Shown piece after piece: positions 1 to 9,212 of a DNA stretch of 15,758 nt; within the stretch, counting starts at the first letter, position 1; each line of letters begins with the position of its first letter. The position numbers were made by a program, and so were the translations under genes. The notes beneath the pieces are model-generated. The model did no database searches and had not been told where the DNA came from. It was given only the letters and a program-made list of their open reading frames with translations. This DNA comes from Parachlorella kessleri (taxonomy: Eukaryota > Chlorophyta > Trebouxiophyceae > Chlorellales > Chlorellaceae), in assembly GCA_001598975.1 (NCBI GenBank), contig BBXU01002879.1:1-15758 (forward strand), written 5' to 3'.

Positions 1-1
1 G

Positions 2-120
2 GAGCAGGCTGGGGTTGCAGACCGCCTCCTTGCCAGCCTCAGGAGGCGCTTTGGTGACGATTGGCAGAAAGGCATGGACGCACGCAGCAAGCAGCTGCGA
101 CGCATGAAGGCGTCAACAGA

Positions 121-161
<41 letters not shown>

Positions 162-341
162 CAACAGCAGGAACAGGACTTGGCAGTGCCCATGCCAGCG
201 GTAGAACCCACGCGCCAGCAGCCGGGGCGCACATGCAAGCGGACTGTTGATGGCGGCTTGGTAGGTGCAGAGCAGTCCATGGTGGACCCTGAGCAGTGCT
301 CGGAGACACAGGCACCTGTGGGTAAGAGGCCCAGAGCCTGA
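2..341 (+). CDS. 3' end of an unrecognised gene with a polyQ/polyA tract
   Basis: This is a partial coding end that enters from outside the window; I do not recognise the family. The frame starting at base 2 is open to a TGA at 248-250 and begins with a basic, helix-like stretch (RLLASLRRRFGDDWQKG, then KQLRRMK). In that frame the trinucleotide tract gives Ala then Thr, and the protein ends ...QADC. The frame starting at base 108 gives instead a glutamine run and ends at TGA 339-341 with KRPRA, which resembles a nuclear localisation signal. That second frame is closed upstream by TGA at 105-107. The mixed CAG/CAA coding of the run keeps Gln constant but turns Ala into Thr in the other frame, which favours the Gln frame. 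One extra or missing base near 108-116 (real, or an assembly error at the repeat) would join the two. A possible splice donor (GGTAAG) at about 311 offers another ending. Role unknown. Confidence 0.4.
123..170 (+). repeat. (CAG)10(CAA)4(CAG)2 trinucleotide tract
   Basis: Ten CAG units (123-152), four CAA units (153-164) and two more CAG units (165-170) lie inside the coding end of the first gene. They encode Gln in one open frame and Ala/Thr in the other. Confidence 0.9.
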
Positions 342-865
342 GGTGTGCCAAGGAGCTAGAATGTGTCATGTGAGCATGGACGCCCAAGTGCGGTGGCGAG
401 GAAGTGACTTAGCTTGCGATGCCTATACAACATAGTAGCGACCTGCCGGGGCCTCTAGGGGCTTATTATGATAGTAGGAAGTGGTAGGAACTTGTCCGAG
501 GTAAATCGGCTGGATAGTTTGTCCCGCGGAAGAATTTGCTGCTTTCCCACAGAACAGGCTGGACACCCTTTGACCAAGGCGCGCGCGCGTGACTAAACTT
601 TGACTGCCTATTGTACACCCCTCCAGGAAGTGTTAGAGCCCCAAACTTGGTAGTTTTGCTCCTTATATCATTCTTGGACTGCCCAGACCTTGTAAAGGCT
701 GTTTCATGAATCTTGCCAGAATAGTGAGAACCAGTAGACAGGGTATGGCGAGCGATGCCTGCCAGGGTCCCTCAGTTGACCACCAGTGAGCACCACGGCT
801 TTAAGGCTTGATGCCAACTGCACGAAAAAGTTGCATGACATACCGTACTTATCTATGGCTTGTAG
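251..865 (+). other. 3' UTR of the first gene and leader of F-box/LRR copy 1
   Basis: I see no convincing coding exon here. The left part should be the 3' UTR of the first gene, with TGTAA at 691-695. Just before exon 2 of copy 1 there is a donor-like site, GACAGG followed by GTATGG (737-748). It resembles the end of exon 1 in copy 2 (GACAGG|GTGAGC), but the frame leading into it carries TGA at 725-727 and shows no F-box motif. It may be the remains of a lost first exon. Confidence 0.5.
691..695 (+). terminator. TGTAA polyadenylation signal, first gene
   Basis: This is a chlorophyte-type TGTAA motif about 350 nt past the TGA at 341. No other TGTAA lies between that stop and copy 1. The assignment rests on motif and position only. 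Confidence 0.5.
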
Positions 866-2422
866 GTGCGAGCACTGGCAGTGTCCCGCGCTTGGAAAGC
901 CTGCCTGGACTTCAAACTTTGCCCAATATCAGCACTCTACTTGGAAGGTGACCAAGGAGTCGACCGCCGTATTGCAGCTTGGGTTGCCCGCACTCAGCCT
1001 GCTGTAAAGCGCTTGGTGCTCGCCAACTTCGACAGCCACCAGATGCTGCTCACTTTGCTATCAATCACGCCACGAGTGGTGAGCCAATACTAGTAGTATA
1101 GTATGCCTGCCCATTAGTAGCATAGTATGCCTGCCCATGGCCATGTATTCTAGCGCTTGCTTGCATATGCTGCGTTTACAGTCAAGAGACATACACACCG
1201 GGCAAGCACGAGCACGAATGGGTGATCCGCTGCAATAGCGTACCGCCTGCATGACGTTTTGCAGGCGCTGGAGGACCTGTCGCTACACCGTGGACTGCGC
1301 ACGCTCCAGGACACACTTGCAGCCGTGTGCCTCTTCCCCAGACTGAAGGCCCTCAGCCTGCGGGCCAGAGACAACTGGGAGAGGCGGCTTGATCTTGCAG
1401 TGCTGAAGCCCCTGTTGGCTCTTGAGCGCTTTAGCTGCAGTGGCTGGCAGTCTGTGGGGTTGAAGGGCACCCCAGTGTTGCCTCAACTCAGCTTCCTTGA
1501 GATTTCTTCCACCAGAAGCACAGCGATAGACGCAGCACTGCTCAGCCTGCACGAGCTTTGGATATCTCAAACGCGGACACTGCAGCTGAGAGGGTTGCAC
1601 CTGCGCCTGCCACAGCTATCTAAGCTGAGCCTGTACAAGGTCAACATGGGCGCTGTCAGCTGGCCCGCCTTGCCTCAGCTAAAGTCATTGACTGCAGTGG
1701 AGTGCCCGGAGCTAACTGTCGCTGCGCCGGCAGAGCTCTCCCACCTTGCGTCCTTGACACTGCACTGGAGCAGAGATTGCTGGGAGGCAGGAGGCAGGTG
1801 GCTGCATGCAGCCCCCAGTTCCCTGCAGCACATGTCTTTTTATGGCAGTACCAACGACTGGTCGCAGCCCCCGCCCCTGAGCAGCGTGACCCAGCTCACC
1901 AGCCTGAGCTGCAACAGCCCTGCCATCATCCCATACCTGCACCCCCTAGCGCAGCTGCAGCAGCTAGAGCTTAGTATGAACTCTGTGACTGATATCACCT
2001 TGGAGCACAGTGGGTGGCTGTGTGGGCTGTCCAGCCTGCGACAGCTGTGCTTCGGCTATAGGGTGAACTGCTTGGACAGCGCCATAGAGCGGCTCAAGCA
2101 GGTACGAGGGCAACCTGGTGTCGGGACTTGTTGTCAGCTGACGGCCCGTCGTCCCTGCTACTCTTGCTAGCACATGTGTGTGCCAGTTCCTTAATGCACC
2201 CAAGCCCTTAATGGCATTTTGCACTGACCCTGGCAAGACACACGCATTGCAACTGCCCCTTTGCATGTGCGCTTGTGCCTGCAGCGGCTCGTAGACACCT
2301 TGGGCAGCTCAGCTGCTGGTCCGCAAGTTGCAAATAGCATGGAGTGGCTGATCGCCGTTCTAGCCCCCGTTGTGCAGGCGCTTGCAAAACTTTTGCCAGC
2401 TGGCTGTTCGATTGAGTTGTAG
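866..2422 (+). CDS. F-box/LRR paralogue copy 1, first exon not found
   Basis: Three exons are recognisable by alignment to the other copies: 866-1078 (71 aa), 1265-2101 (279 aa) and 2378-2422 (14 aa, ending SIEL). All are open and join in phase 0 (donors GTGAGC and GTACGA; acceptors TGTAG, TTGCAG, GTGCAG). Exon 2 carries the last F-box helix (VRALAVSRAWKACLD). Exon 3 is a run of about 12 leucine-rich repeats with units such as LPQLSKLSL and VTQLTSLSC. The first exon, which should hold the LPxEVVQxIFS part of the F-box, is absent from 342-865, and an in-frame TAG (863-865) abuts exon 2. The copy is therefore 5' truncated, or starts in a diverged exon I cannot recognise. Family role: SCF substrate adaptor. 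Without the N-terminal F-box helices it should not bind Skp1, so it may be a pseudogene or a substrate-binding decoy. Confidence 0.65.
1091..1138 (+). repeat. 24-bp tandem duplication in intron 2 of copy 1
   Basis: Units at 1091-1114 and 1115-1138 begin TAGTAG and end GCCTGCCCAT, and differ at one base. They lie just after the donor of the 186-nt intron 1079-1264. Confidence 0.9.
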
Positions 2423-3141
2423 CAGCTATTGGCTACCACTTCGTATTGGCCAGCAGCCCAGATGACAGGAGGCTGGAGGCGCCTGGGCTTTTTATGAGTA
2501 CTTATCACCCTGATTAGCTTCGTTGCACAGCTGGCGGGGGACCTGACCCTGACCAGTCCTAAGGGAAGATTGGCTTCATGTTCGTGGCTCCGGGGTGCCT
2601 ATTGCAATGGCTGTACACTAAGCATACTGTAAGGCACACCAGCGCCAGCTTGGGATGTTTTTTGGCTGCAAGCCTAAATGACGCTCTGGTGACTGTTCCT
2701 CTAGCTCGAGATCTGGACGCACGGAGAAACATGCATTTAATGACCACACCCCGGCTTCACTTGCACCAGCAGCGGATGAAGTGAGGATCAGATGCATTGC
2801 AGGGACAGCACCGTCAGGAGTCCCATGCGGGAAGTGCCTCACGTGTTGTTACATGTCGGTGGTGTCAAGTTAATAATGCCTTGTTGCCTGCACAGAGAGG
2901 TCCTTGACGTCCATTCCAAGGGGACAACCCATTGTACCCTTTGTGACCTCTTTGTGAAAGTATGCACGCGCGCGACTTGTCTATCCACTGACTACTTATG
3001 CATGACTACTTTTCGAATCTCAGCAGGCAAAGCTTGTCGATGCGGTCATGCTGACCTTTCGGAGTTCACCTAGAGAGAATGCCAATGCCCATCAAGAAAA
3101 GCACACGCTGCCACACCGACCTTGTCACCGATCACTTCAAG
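2423..3141 (+). other. Intergenic: 3' UTR of copy 1 and promoter/5' UTR of copy 2
   Basis: No coding exon is supported here; the short open frames lack codon bias and homology to the neighbours. A small direct repeat of TGACTACTT lies near 2990-3010. An in-frame ATG at 3079 would extend copy 2 by 21 residues, but alignment to copy 3 favours ATG 3142. Confidence 0.5.
2628..2632 (+). terminator. TGTAA polyadenylation signal, copy 1
   Basis: TGTAA 206 nt downstream of the copy 1 stop, a normal distance for a volvocalean 3' UTR. Confidence 0.5.
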
Positions 3142-5021
3142 ATGGGTCGAAGAGCGAGGGCAAAGCAGTCTTCCGTCGTGCCGCAGTTACCTAGGGAGGT
3201 AGTCCAGCTTATCTTCAGCATGAGGGTGCGAAACAAGCACGACGATTGCAGCGAGCTGGTCTTGTCACCCAGAGACAGGGTGAGCAGTAAACATCGTGGT
3301 CTGGTGTGCTGCAAGTTCGTGGAGCAGTGTTTACTCGGAGGCTTCAGATATCACGTTGAAGGAGTTGGATGCTTGCAAGACAGCAGCATCCTACAACTTT
3401 GCAGGTGCGAGCACTGGCAGTGTGCCAAGCGTGGAAAGCCTACCTGGACCCAACAATGTGGCCAATAGATAACCTCTACTTGGACGGCAGTCAGAAAGCC
3501 GACCTTCGCATAGCTGCTTGGGTTGCCTCCAGCCGGCCAGCCCTGCGAACCCTACATTTTGAGAAATTCCAGGCGCCCGAGCAGCTAGTGACACTGTCGT
3601 CCCTCACGGACCGCACGGTGCGGGCCAAGTGTACCCCTGCCCCCTCTCAACCATGCCTGCCATGCAAGCGGCCAACACACCTCCACAGTTCACTACCTCA
3701 GACTAGCAAATGGCCATGTCCTGTGGTGTCTTGCAGGCCCTGGTGGAACTATCCCTCTATGGGGAGGAGCGGGTGGTCCACGACTCGCTGGTAGCCGTGC
3801 AGCTCTTCCCCAGGCTGCGGGTCCTCACCCTGGTCCTCCCCGACACTGACATTGGCGGCCGGCTCAACCTCCGAGCGCTGCAGCCCCTGCCAGCCCTGGA
3901 GCGCCTAGCGTGCGGAGCGTGGGAGCGGGTGGACCTGCGGGGCAGCACACGGCTCCGGCAGCTGACCTCCTTGGAGATCTGGGACGCAGGCAGCGTGGAC
4001 ATTGACGCCACGCTGCCCAGCCTGCAGGAACTAGTGGTCATGGGCGCTGACACGCTTGGCCTGACTGGCAAGCGCCTGCAGCTGCCGCAGCTGACCCACC
4101 TCAACCTGACGTTCATCGACATGGTCGCCGTCAACTGGCGGGCGCTGCCGCAGCTGGCTGAGCTCTTGGTTGCCAGCTGTGAGGAGCTGAACACTGTGGC
4201 GCTGCCAGAGCTGGGTTGCCTCACCTCTCTCAGCTTGGACTATGGCCAGCACAGCGAATCCTGGCAGGTCGCTGACGGCATACTCCAGGCAGCACCCTCG
4301 TCCCTGCTCAGCCTCAGCATCACTGGCTTGGAGGAGGAGGAGTGGCTGCAGCCACCCATGCTGAGCAGCATGCCCCAGCTGACCAGCCTGAGCAGCCGCA
4401 GCCCGGCCATCATCGCACAGCTGGGCCCGCTGTCGCGGCTGCAGCACCTGGAGTTCCCCTGGCACTCAGCAACGGATCTCAGCCTGGAGCACCTGGACTG
4501 CCTGTGTGGCTTGACGTCCCTGCGGCAGCTGGAGTTTGGGATTACTGTGCGCAATCGCGATGCCGAGCGCCGGCTGGAGGTGTGTGGATGAACATGCTGC
4601 CAAGTGCCCAGTGTGACAGCAGTGTGCACGTAGTACTCGAGGACCCGCCTCGAAGAGCGCATGCACCTTTGGCAGTGCGAAGATAGGCAGCATGGATCTG
4701 GATGGCCACTTATTGCTGTACCCTCTGCCATCGCTAGGCAGCATGGTATCATTCCTTCAACTGATCTGCATGCATGCACTCTTGTGGTTGGGCTCCATGA
4801 TGTCCCAGCCACGGCGCCAGCTGTACATTCCCCACCCATGCCAGCCATGGGGTGGCGCCAGCTGTACTGCCCCCACCCATGCCCGTCATGGGGTGGGGGT
4901 GCCCAGCATCGAACGCCCGCACAAACTACTGCTTGCTGATGTTGTCGGTGCCAGCTGGCTGCAGGTGTTACGGAGGGTGCTGCCTCCTGGGTGCATCCTG
5001 GACCAGCCTATGCGGAGCTAG
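3142..5021 (+). CDS. F-box/LRR protein, copy 2 (about 416 aa)
   Basis: Probable SCF-type ubiquitin-ligase substrate adaptor. Exons are 3142-3279 (46 aa), 3405-3617 (71 aa), 3737-4579 (281 aa) and 4965-5021 (18 aa plus TAG), all joined in phase 0. The F-box is split by intron 1: LPREVVQLIFSMR in exon 1, then VRALAVCQAWKAYLD in exon 2. The loop between the halves is longer than in copies 3 and 4. Exon 3 is about 12 LRRs of 21-25 residues (for example LPQLTHLNL, LTSLSL, MPQLTSLSS, LSRLQHLEF), and the last exon reads VLRRVLPPGC...QPMRS. The start at 3142 is chosen because MGRRARAK aligns with MSFQARAK of copy 3; ATG 3079 is in frame and possible. Donors are GTGAGC, GTGCGG and GTGTGT. If intron 3 is retained the protein ends three codons later (VCG). 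The F-box/LRR class is clear; the substrate is unknown. Confidence 0.82.
4813..4899 (+). repeat. 41-bp tandem duplication with hairpins in intron 3 of copy 2
   Basis: Two units start GGCGCCAGCTGTAC at 4813 and 4854. Each unit contains an inverted repeat around CCCACCCATG...CATGGGGTGG. The second has arms at 4870-4881 and 4887-4899 around a five-base loop, with one unpaired G. It sits 66 nt before the last exon. Confidence 0.85.
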
Positions 5022-5158
5022 CTGGTGCCCTGAGCTCTGGGATTGGTGCGTTGAGGTCACACATATTGCATTGCATTTCCTGCGTTTGTGTCACCGATGC
5101 TTCAAGCCTTGCGTTTTTTTTTAAACAAAATACTGATGGAAGTGTCCGGAATTAAACA

Positions 5159-5264
5159 GTTGTTATTTGCACCTGGCCTTGTATATCTGACACTACTCCT
5201 GTCCGTAAACCTATGTGTTGTTATTCCCTCCTGGCCTTGTACATGTATACCTGCACTATTGCTG
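5159..5264 (+). repeat. 58-bp imperfect tandem duplication in the copy 2 3' UTR
   Basis: GTTGTTATT followed by CCTGGCCTTGTA occurs at 5159 and again at 5217, a 58-nt period, with diverged remainders. It ends just before the TGTAA signal. Confidence 0.75.
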
Positions 5265-5292
5265 ACCTTGCCCAGGCAGGTGTGATCTAATG

Positions 5293-5297
5293 TGTAA
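5293..5297 (+). terminator. TGTAA polyadenylation signal, copy 2
   Basis: TGTAA 272 nt downstream of the copy 2 stop at 5021. Confidence 0.55.
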
Positions 5298-5578
5298 ATA
5301 CTCTTTGTGCACTTGGGAGTTACCTGAATATTGGGTGGTTGGGCTTGCATGCGCGGTATTGCACCGGTGTACAGTCCCCCATCATTGTGGGCGCCAACAC
5401 GACGCCAGCAGTGGCAGACGGTGTTGTTATAACTACTGAAATAAGCCTGTGCTGGCGGGGATATCAAATGCTTCCTTCCTCCTCCTTTTAGTTCCCTTTG
5501 TTTGAGGAACCGTTTCCAGCAATAACACTATTGAGGGCGAGGAAGTACCTGCGTACATCGGGAAGTAGCTGGGCCTAG

Positions 5579-5669
5579 TACATCCTGGCTGTTTGTTGCC
5601 CCACTTGAAGGACTCACGGCAGCATGCTCAGGTGGCGGTACGCTATAAGGCTAGACTTGACTAGACTAA
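5579..5669 (+). mobile_element. SINE-like short repeat, relative of the insertion at 7321
   Basis: Read on + this begins CATCCTGGCT, passes through GGACTCACGGCAGCATG and AGGTGGCGGTA, and ends in a CTAGACT-type simple tail. The reverse complement of 7321-7405 shows the same order of blocks. Both copies start at the same TCCTGGCT edge, which suggests a defined short element, not chance truncation. I found no target-site duplication around this copy. Confidence 0.6.
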
Positions 5670-6318
5670 AGAGTAACTTCAGAAGGCATTCTTTTTCAGC
5701 ATGGCTACCTCTTGCCTGCCTGGTCGATTATGTTGACACGCAGCAGGCCCACTAGGCCAGCAGCGCCCCTTGTCAAGGAGGTCACCCTTGCAAGTGACTG
5801 GGGAAGAATGAGGTTGGACACCAGTAACATACCAATACCTCCTGCACGAGCATCCCTGCACCACCGCGCCTACGCCGGAGCCTCGCCTCACTCGTGGCAA
5901 CCCCTGTCCCTGTCGTAGGTACACAACCTCACCCTACCCCACAGCTATCGCAGCCCTGCCGTGTCAGCCCAGCCCTGCCTTATCAGCTGCATGACACTCT
6001 GTCCCAGGGGCCGGTCTCGTCAATAGTGGTTTTCGCTGCTCGCGGTTCGTGTTCTGTTGTTTTTTCTGTCGCTAGTCGCTTTTTACTCTCTACTTCCAGG
6101 GCGTCTGCCCCCAGGTACGCCTCTCCCTTCCGTTCCTCTTCTGCTCGCTTGCAGCTCTGCTATTCATTTCCTGCTGCCTGCCAGCCTGTCTGCCTGCTCT
6201 GCTCGCCTGCTGCGCTTCCTGCTGCTCCCTGCTGGCTTTCTTTCAGTCCTAACCCTGTTCTCTACTGCCCCTGCTTCAGTTGAGCTGCATCTCCTCTTCC
6301 AGTGGCCTTAGCTTATCT

Positions 6319-6445
6319 CGGGGAGAGAATTACTGGCTCAAAACTCAGGCAAGACTCAGGCTCATTCTGCATCCAGCTCTGTCAGTCCAGTCCAGTCCAG
6401 CCCAGCTCTACTCCCTGTTTGCACTACCTGCCACCCATGCTAATA
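6319..6445 (+). repeat. Dispersed repeat, copy C
   Basis: It starts CGGGGAGAGAATTACTGG, continues through AGACTCAGGCTCATTCTGCA, and ends CTGCCACCCATGCTAATA. It matches two tandem copies at 12501-12753 in the same orientation. Inside it AGTCC is repeated three times (6384-6400), a local expansion absent from the other copies. Confidence 0.75.
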
Positions 6446-6488
6446 CCAATAGCTGTCAACAACGTGCAGTTCATGTGCTTCATGTAGA

Positions 6489-6506
6489 ACTCAGCACGCC
6501 CAGCAT
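6489..6506 (+). promoter_or_regulatory. Conserved upstream box shared by copies 3 and 4
   Basis: ACTCAGCACGCCCAGCAT is present here, 148 nt before the copy 3 start, and at 9213-9230, 157 nt before the copy 4 start. It marks an upstream block carried along with the duplication. A regulatory role is only inferred. Confidence 0.4.
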
Positions 6507-6653
6507 TTTGGGAAGAAGCTGTGAGTTTCATTGCCATGCATGCCATAAGATACTACAGCGCATGCTACAGGGACGGCCGCTGAGTTATCCCCTTTTCTTG
6601 GTATACAAGTACTACGATCTGCCGGCGCTGGTAACTCCTCTTAACCCTCTGCC

Positions 6654-8538
6654 ATGAGCTTCCAAGCCAGAGCCAAGCCTGTCATCACACCACACTTACC
6701 TCAGGAGGTGGTCCAGCGCATCTTCAGCCTCAGGCTCTTCGCAGGCGATGGCGACCTTGTGCTATCCCTGAAAGACCGGGTGCGGCCATCATCGGTCCCC
6801 AGCCTCTTGCCAAGCGTTTGCTACCAGTTTCAGAACCTGTAGCCTTACGGTGCCTGTATGCACTTGAGGCAGGCTTGTTACTTACCTTTACCAGCGTGCA
6901 TCCTGCAGGTGCAGACAATGGCTGTCTGCCGTGCTTGGCATCAGTATTTAGACCCTAAGCGTTGCCCGATAGAGGACCTGAACTTGAGTGGCACTAAGGA
7001 AGTGGACCTCCGCATTGCTCGTTGGGTCACCATTAAGAGACCAATGCTGAGGTCTATGGGGTTGATAAGCCTTGCAACACCCCAGCTGCTCTCCGTTTTA
7101 TTGTCAGTAACACCTCGGACGGTGAGCCTGACCATCGCCTGTAGGACATGGGCTCTTTCAGCTGTGACGAAGTTGGACAGACCTGCCGTTGGTGCTTGAT
7201 CTGGTCTCGAACACGCTGTGTGTTGCCCACCGGTCCACTGTGTACTTGTCAACCCTAGCAACCAGCTCCTTGACTCCTGTTCCCAGCTCCACTGCCAATT
7301 GCTCTCCCTGGGTTGGAACTAGTCTAGTCTAGTCTAACAGCATACCGCCACCTGACCATGCTGCCGTGAGTCCCACAAGTGGGGCCAACGCAAAAAGCCA
7401 GGATGGGTTGGAACTGCTTGCAGGCACTAGAGGACCTCTTTTTGTATGGCGAAAGCCTGGTGCTTCTGGACTCCCTTGCGACACTATACCTCTTCCCTGG
7501 CTTAACACGCCTCTGCTTGAAATGCGCTGAGCGTGACGGGGTGCTGGACCTGGCCATCCTCGAGCCCTTGACGGCGCTGCGGCAGCTGGAATGCAGCCGC
7601 TGGCAGCATGTAAATTTGTGGGGTACTACGCAGCTGCTGCGTCAGCTTACCTCCCTGGAGCTGTCGAGCTGCGGGAGCGCTGCAGTAGATGCAGAGCTGC
7701 CCAGCCTACGGGAGTTGCTTATGCACACTGCAGATGCAGTGTGGCTGACCGGGGAGCACCTGCGTCTGCCGCAGCTGACGCAACTAGGTTTGGAGCACAT
7801 TGGAGTCGTGGCAGTCCAATGGGCGGCTGTGCCCCAGCTGGAAGCTCTCAGCACCGTGGATTGCCCGATCTTGAACACTGATACCTTGGCGCCGCTGGGC
7901 CACCTCACCTCTCTCTGTGTCGGCCCGGACTGGCAGACAGATTCCTCCTTCAAGACGGCCAATGAAGTTTTGCAGGCAGCACCGCCCTCCGTGCAGCGCC
8001 TCAGAATCAAGAGCTTCAGTGAACGCTGGTTGCCGCCCAAGCTTTTGCAGCGTCTGTCCCAGCTCACCAGCCTGACATGTGACCGGCTAGCCATCATTCC
8101 ACAGCTGGGCGCTCTACCTCGGCTGCAGCACCTTGAGATAGAGTCACACTCGGTAGCCGCACTCACCTTGGAGCACGCTGAGTGGCTTTCTGGGATGACC
8201 TCCTTGCGGCGGCTGTGTTCCATTGGGCATCTGGAGATGAAAGGCGGCGCCGGGCTTCGCCGCGTGCAGGTGTGTGGACCAAGTGCTTGTGCCGGGTAGC
8301 AGCTGTAACAGTGCTGTCGCCGTGGGGTGCAGGTGCCTACCTGGGATGGGACAGTTTTTGAGGGGGGCACATAGTCTGTGTAACAGCCAAGATGGCAGTA
8401 CATGCACTAGACATGGCTTGCTAAACTACAGACTCTTTGGATTGGCAGCGCACAGACTTTCTCAATTGGTGTTGCCTGCAGGCGCTGAGGAAGCTGCTGC
8501 CCGTGGACTGCACCCTGGAACAGCCCATGCTAGAGTGA
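6654..8538 (+). CDS. F-box/LRR protein, copy 3 (413 aa)
   Basis: Probable SCF substrate adaptor. Exons are 6654-6779 (42 aa), 6909-7121 (71 aa), 7424-8269 (282 aa) and 8482-8538 (18 aa plus TGA), all phase 0. The F-box is split by intron 1: LPQEVVQRIFSLR in exon 1 and VQTMAVCRAWHQYLD in exon 2. The rest of exon 2 is a linker with DLRIARWV. Exon 3 is about 12 LRRs: ALEDLFLYG, FPGLTRLCL, LRQLTSLEL, LPSLRELLM, LPQLTQLGL, VPQLEALST, LGHLTSLCV, LSQLTSLTC, LPRLQHLEI and others. The last exon adds ALRKLLPVDC...QPMLE. The ATG at 6654 follows CTCTGCC and is the first in frame. Donors are GTGCGG, GTGAGC and GTGTGT. Intron 2 carries a SINE-like insertion next to the acceptor. Copy 4 is its closest relative (41 of 71 residues identical in exon 2, higher in the C-terminal LRRs). 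No signal peptide is seen. Confidence 0.85.
7309..7415 (-). mobile_element. 83-bp SINE-like insertion with 12-bp target-site duplication
   Basis: TGGGTTGGAACT occurs at 7309-7320 and again at 7404-7415, flanking 83 bases (7321-7403). At its left edge the insert has three AGTCT units; read on the minus strand this is a 3' simple-repeat tail, the usual mark of a non-LTR or SINE insertion. The inner part contains a small perfect stem, CCCAC-AA-GTGGG. The insertion lies between the pyrimidine tract and the acceptor of copy 3 intron 2. Removing it restores a sequence like the intron end of copy 4 (CTCCTGGG...ACTGCTTGCAG). No clear pol III B box is seen. Confidence 0.8.
8468..8531 (+). repeat. 64-nt block identical between copies 3 and 4
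   Basis: This block is identical base for base to 11296-11359. It spans the end of intron 3 and nearly all of the last exon, while the flanking intron sequence has diverged. Confidence 0.85.
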
Positions 8539-8637
8539 CTGGCCCAGTGCACAAGGTGAACAGAGCGGCTGCAAGGGAACCTCATCAAGTCATTTAATAC
8601 TTGAGGAAGCTGCTGTTGGTTGTGGCCCCCATATATC

Positions 8638-8642
8638 TGTAA
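8638..8642 (+). terminator. TGTAA polyadenylation signal, copy 3
   Basis: TGTAA 100 nt downstream of the copy 3 stop. A second TGTAA at 9018-9022 is an alternative. Confidence 0.5.
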
Positions 8643-9212
8643 GTATGGTAAGGCATCGGTGCATACTTTAGCTGCTTGCTCTGGGCACTATCACAGCGCA
8701 CGAAACGGCCTGCCAGAGGGGTGTGCATGCGGCATGACGAAAGTGCTGCCCGCTGAATGCCATTCGAGTCAATAAGTGAGTATGGTGCCCAGGGGAGAGG
8801 ATTGCGATATGCTTGGACGGACGCCACACAGGCGCCTGTCAGAATTGATACCGCTCTGTAGGCGCATTTTGAGGGTGGGACTAGTAAAGTTTCAGCGGAG
8901 TCATGCGCTTGAGATATCTAACTGCAGAGTGCTTGCTGGAATACACAGGAATGTTTTTGTATCTTTGCGGTGTCTTGCAAACAGTGCCCTGTGTTGAGTT
9001 ACAGGGCAGCTAAGGACTGTAAGGGGTTGAGTGTGTTACCCCCCGCCGGCATACACACCGCCGGCGAGTATCTTACCTGAACAAGGGAAACCTCGTGTTG
9101 TGGAGTTCAGGTCATCCTTCAAAACTGGCTTTACCTTGAGCACTGGCTAGACTGCACTTCCTGCTGCCTGCCCAGCAGCAGGGTTTAGTACCAGCCCGAT
9201 TGGTTTGGAGAG

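Larger units (their letters stand above)
5022..6653 (+). other. Intergenic region between copies 2 and 3
   Basis: No gene is supported in this 1.6-kb stretch. In order it holds the copy 2 3' UTR with a tandem duplication (5159-5264) and TGTAA (5293-5297), a SINE-like repeat (5579-5669), a pyrimidine-rich tract (about 6040-6300) with many TGCTGCC/CCTGC motifs, a dispersed repeat (6319-6445) with a short AGTCC array, and the leader of copy 3. The open frames in the pyrimidine tract are low-complexity Ser/Leu/Pro and are not credible genes. Confidence 0.6.

Noticed and set aside
3079..3141. Start of copy 2 at ATG 3079
   Set aside because: It is in frame and possible, but the extra 21 residues have no counterpart, while ATG 3142 aligns with the start of copy 3.
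6040..6311. Coding frames in the pyrimidine-rich tract
   Set aside because: Low-complexity Ser/Leu/Pro/Cys translations with several overlapping open frames are a composition effect, and no homology to the neighbours is seen.
5579..7405. A 1.8-kb DNA transposon bounded by inverted repeats (CATCCTGGCT ... AGCCAGGATG)
   Set aside because: The right-hand repeat has its own 12-bp target duplication on both sides, so it is a separate small insertion. The interval also contains the ordinary first exons of copy 3.
7642..8403. A 253-aa minus-strand open frame
   Set aside because: It is an antisense shadow of the GC-rich LRR exon of copy 3; similar shadows occur opposite copies 2 and 4.
9045..9065. 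Palindromic CCGCCGGC pair as a terminator or regulatory hairpin
   Set aside because: It is short and GC-rich, and nothing else supports a function.
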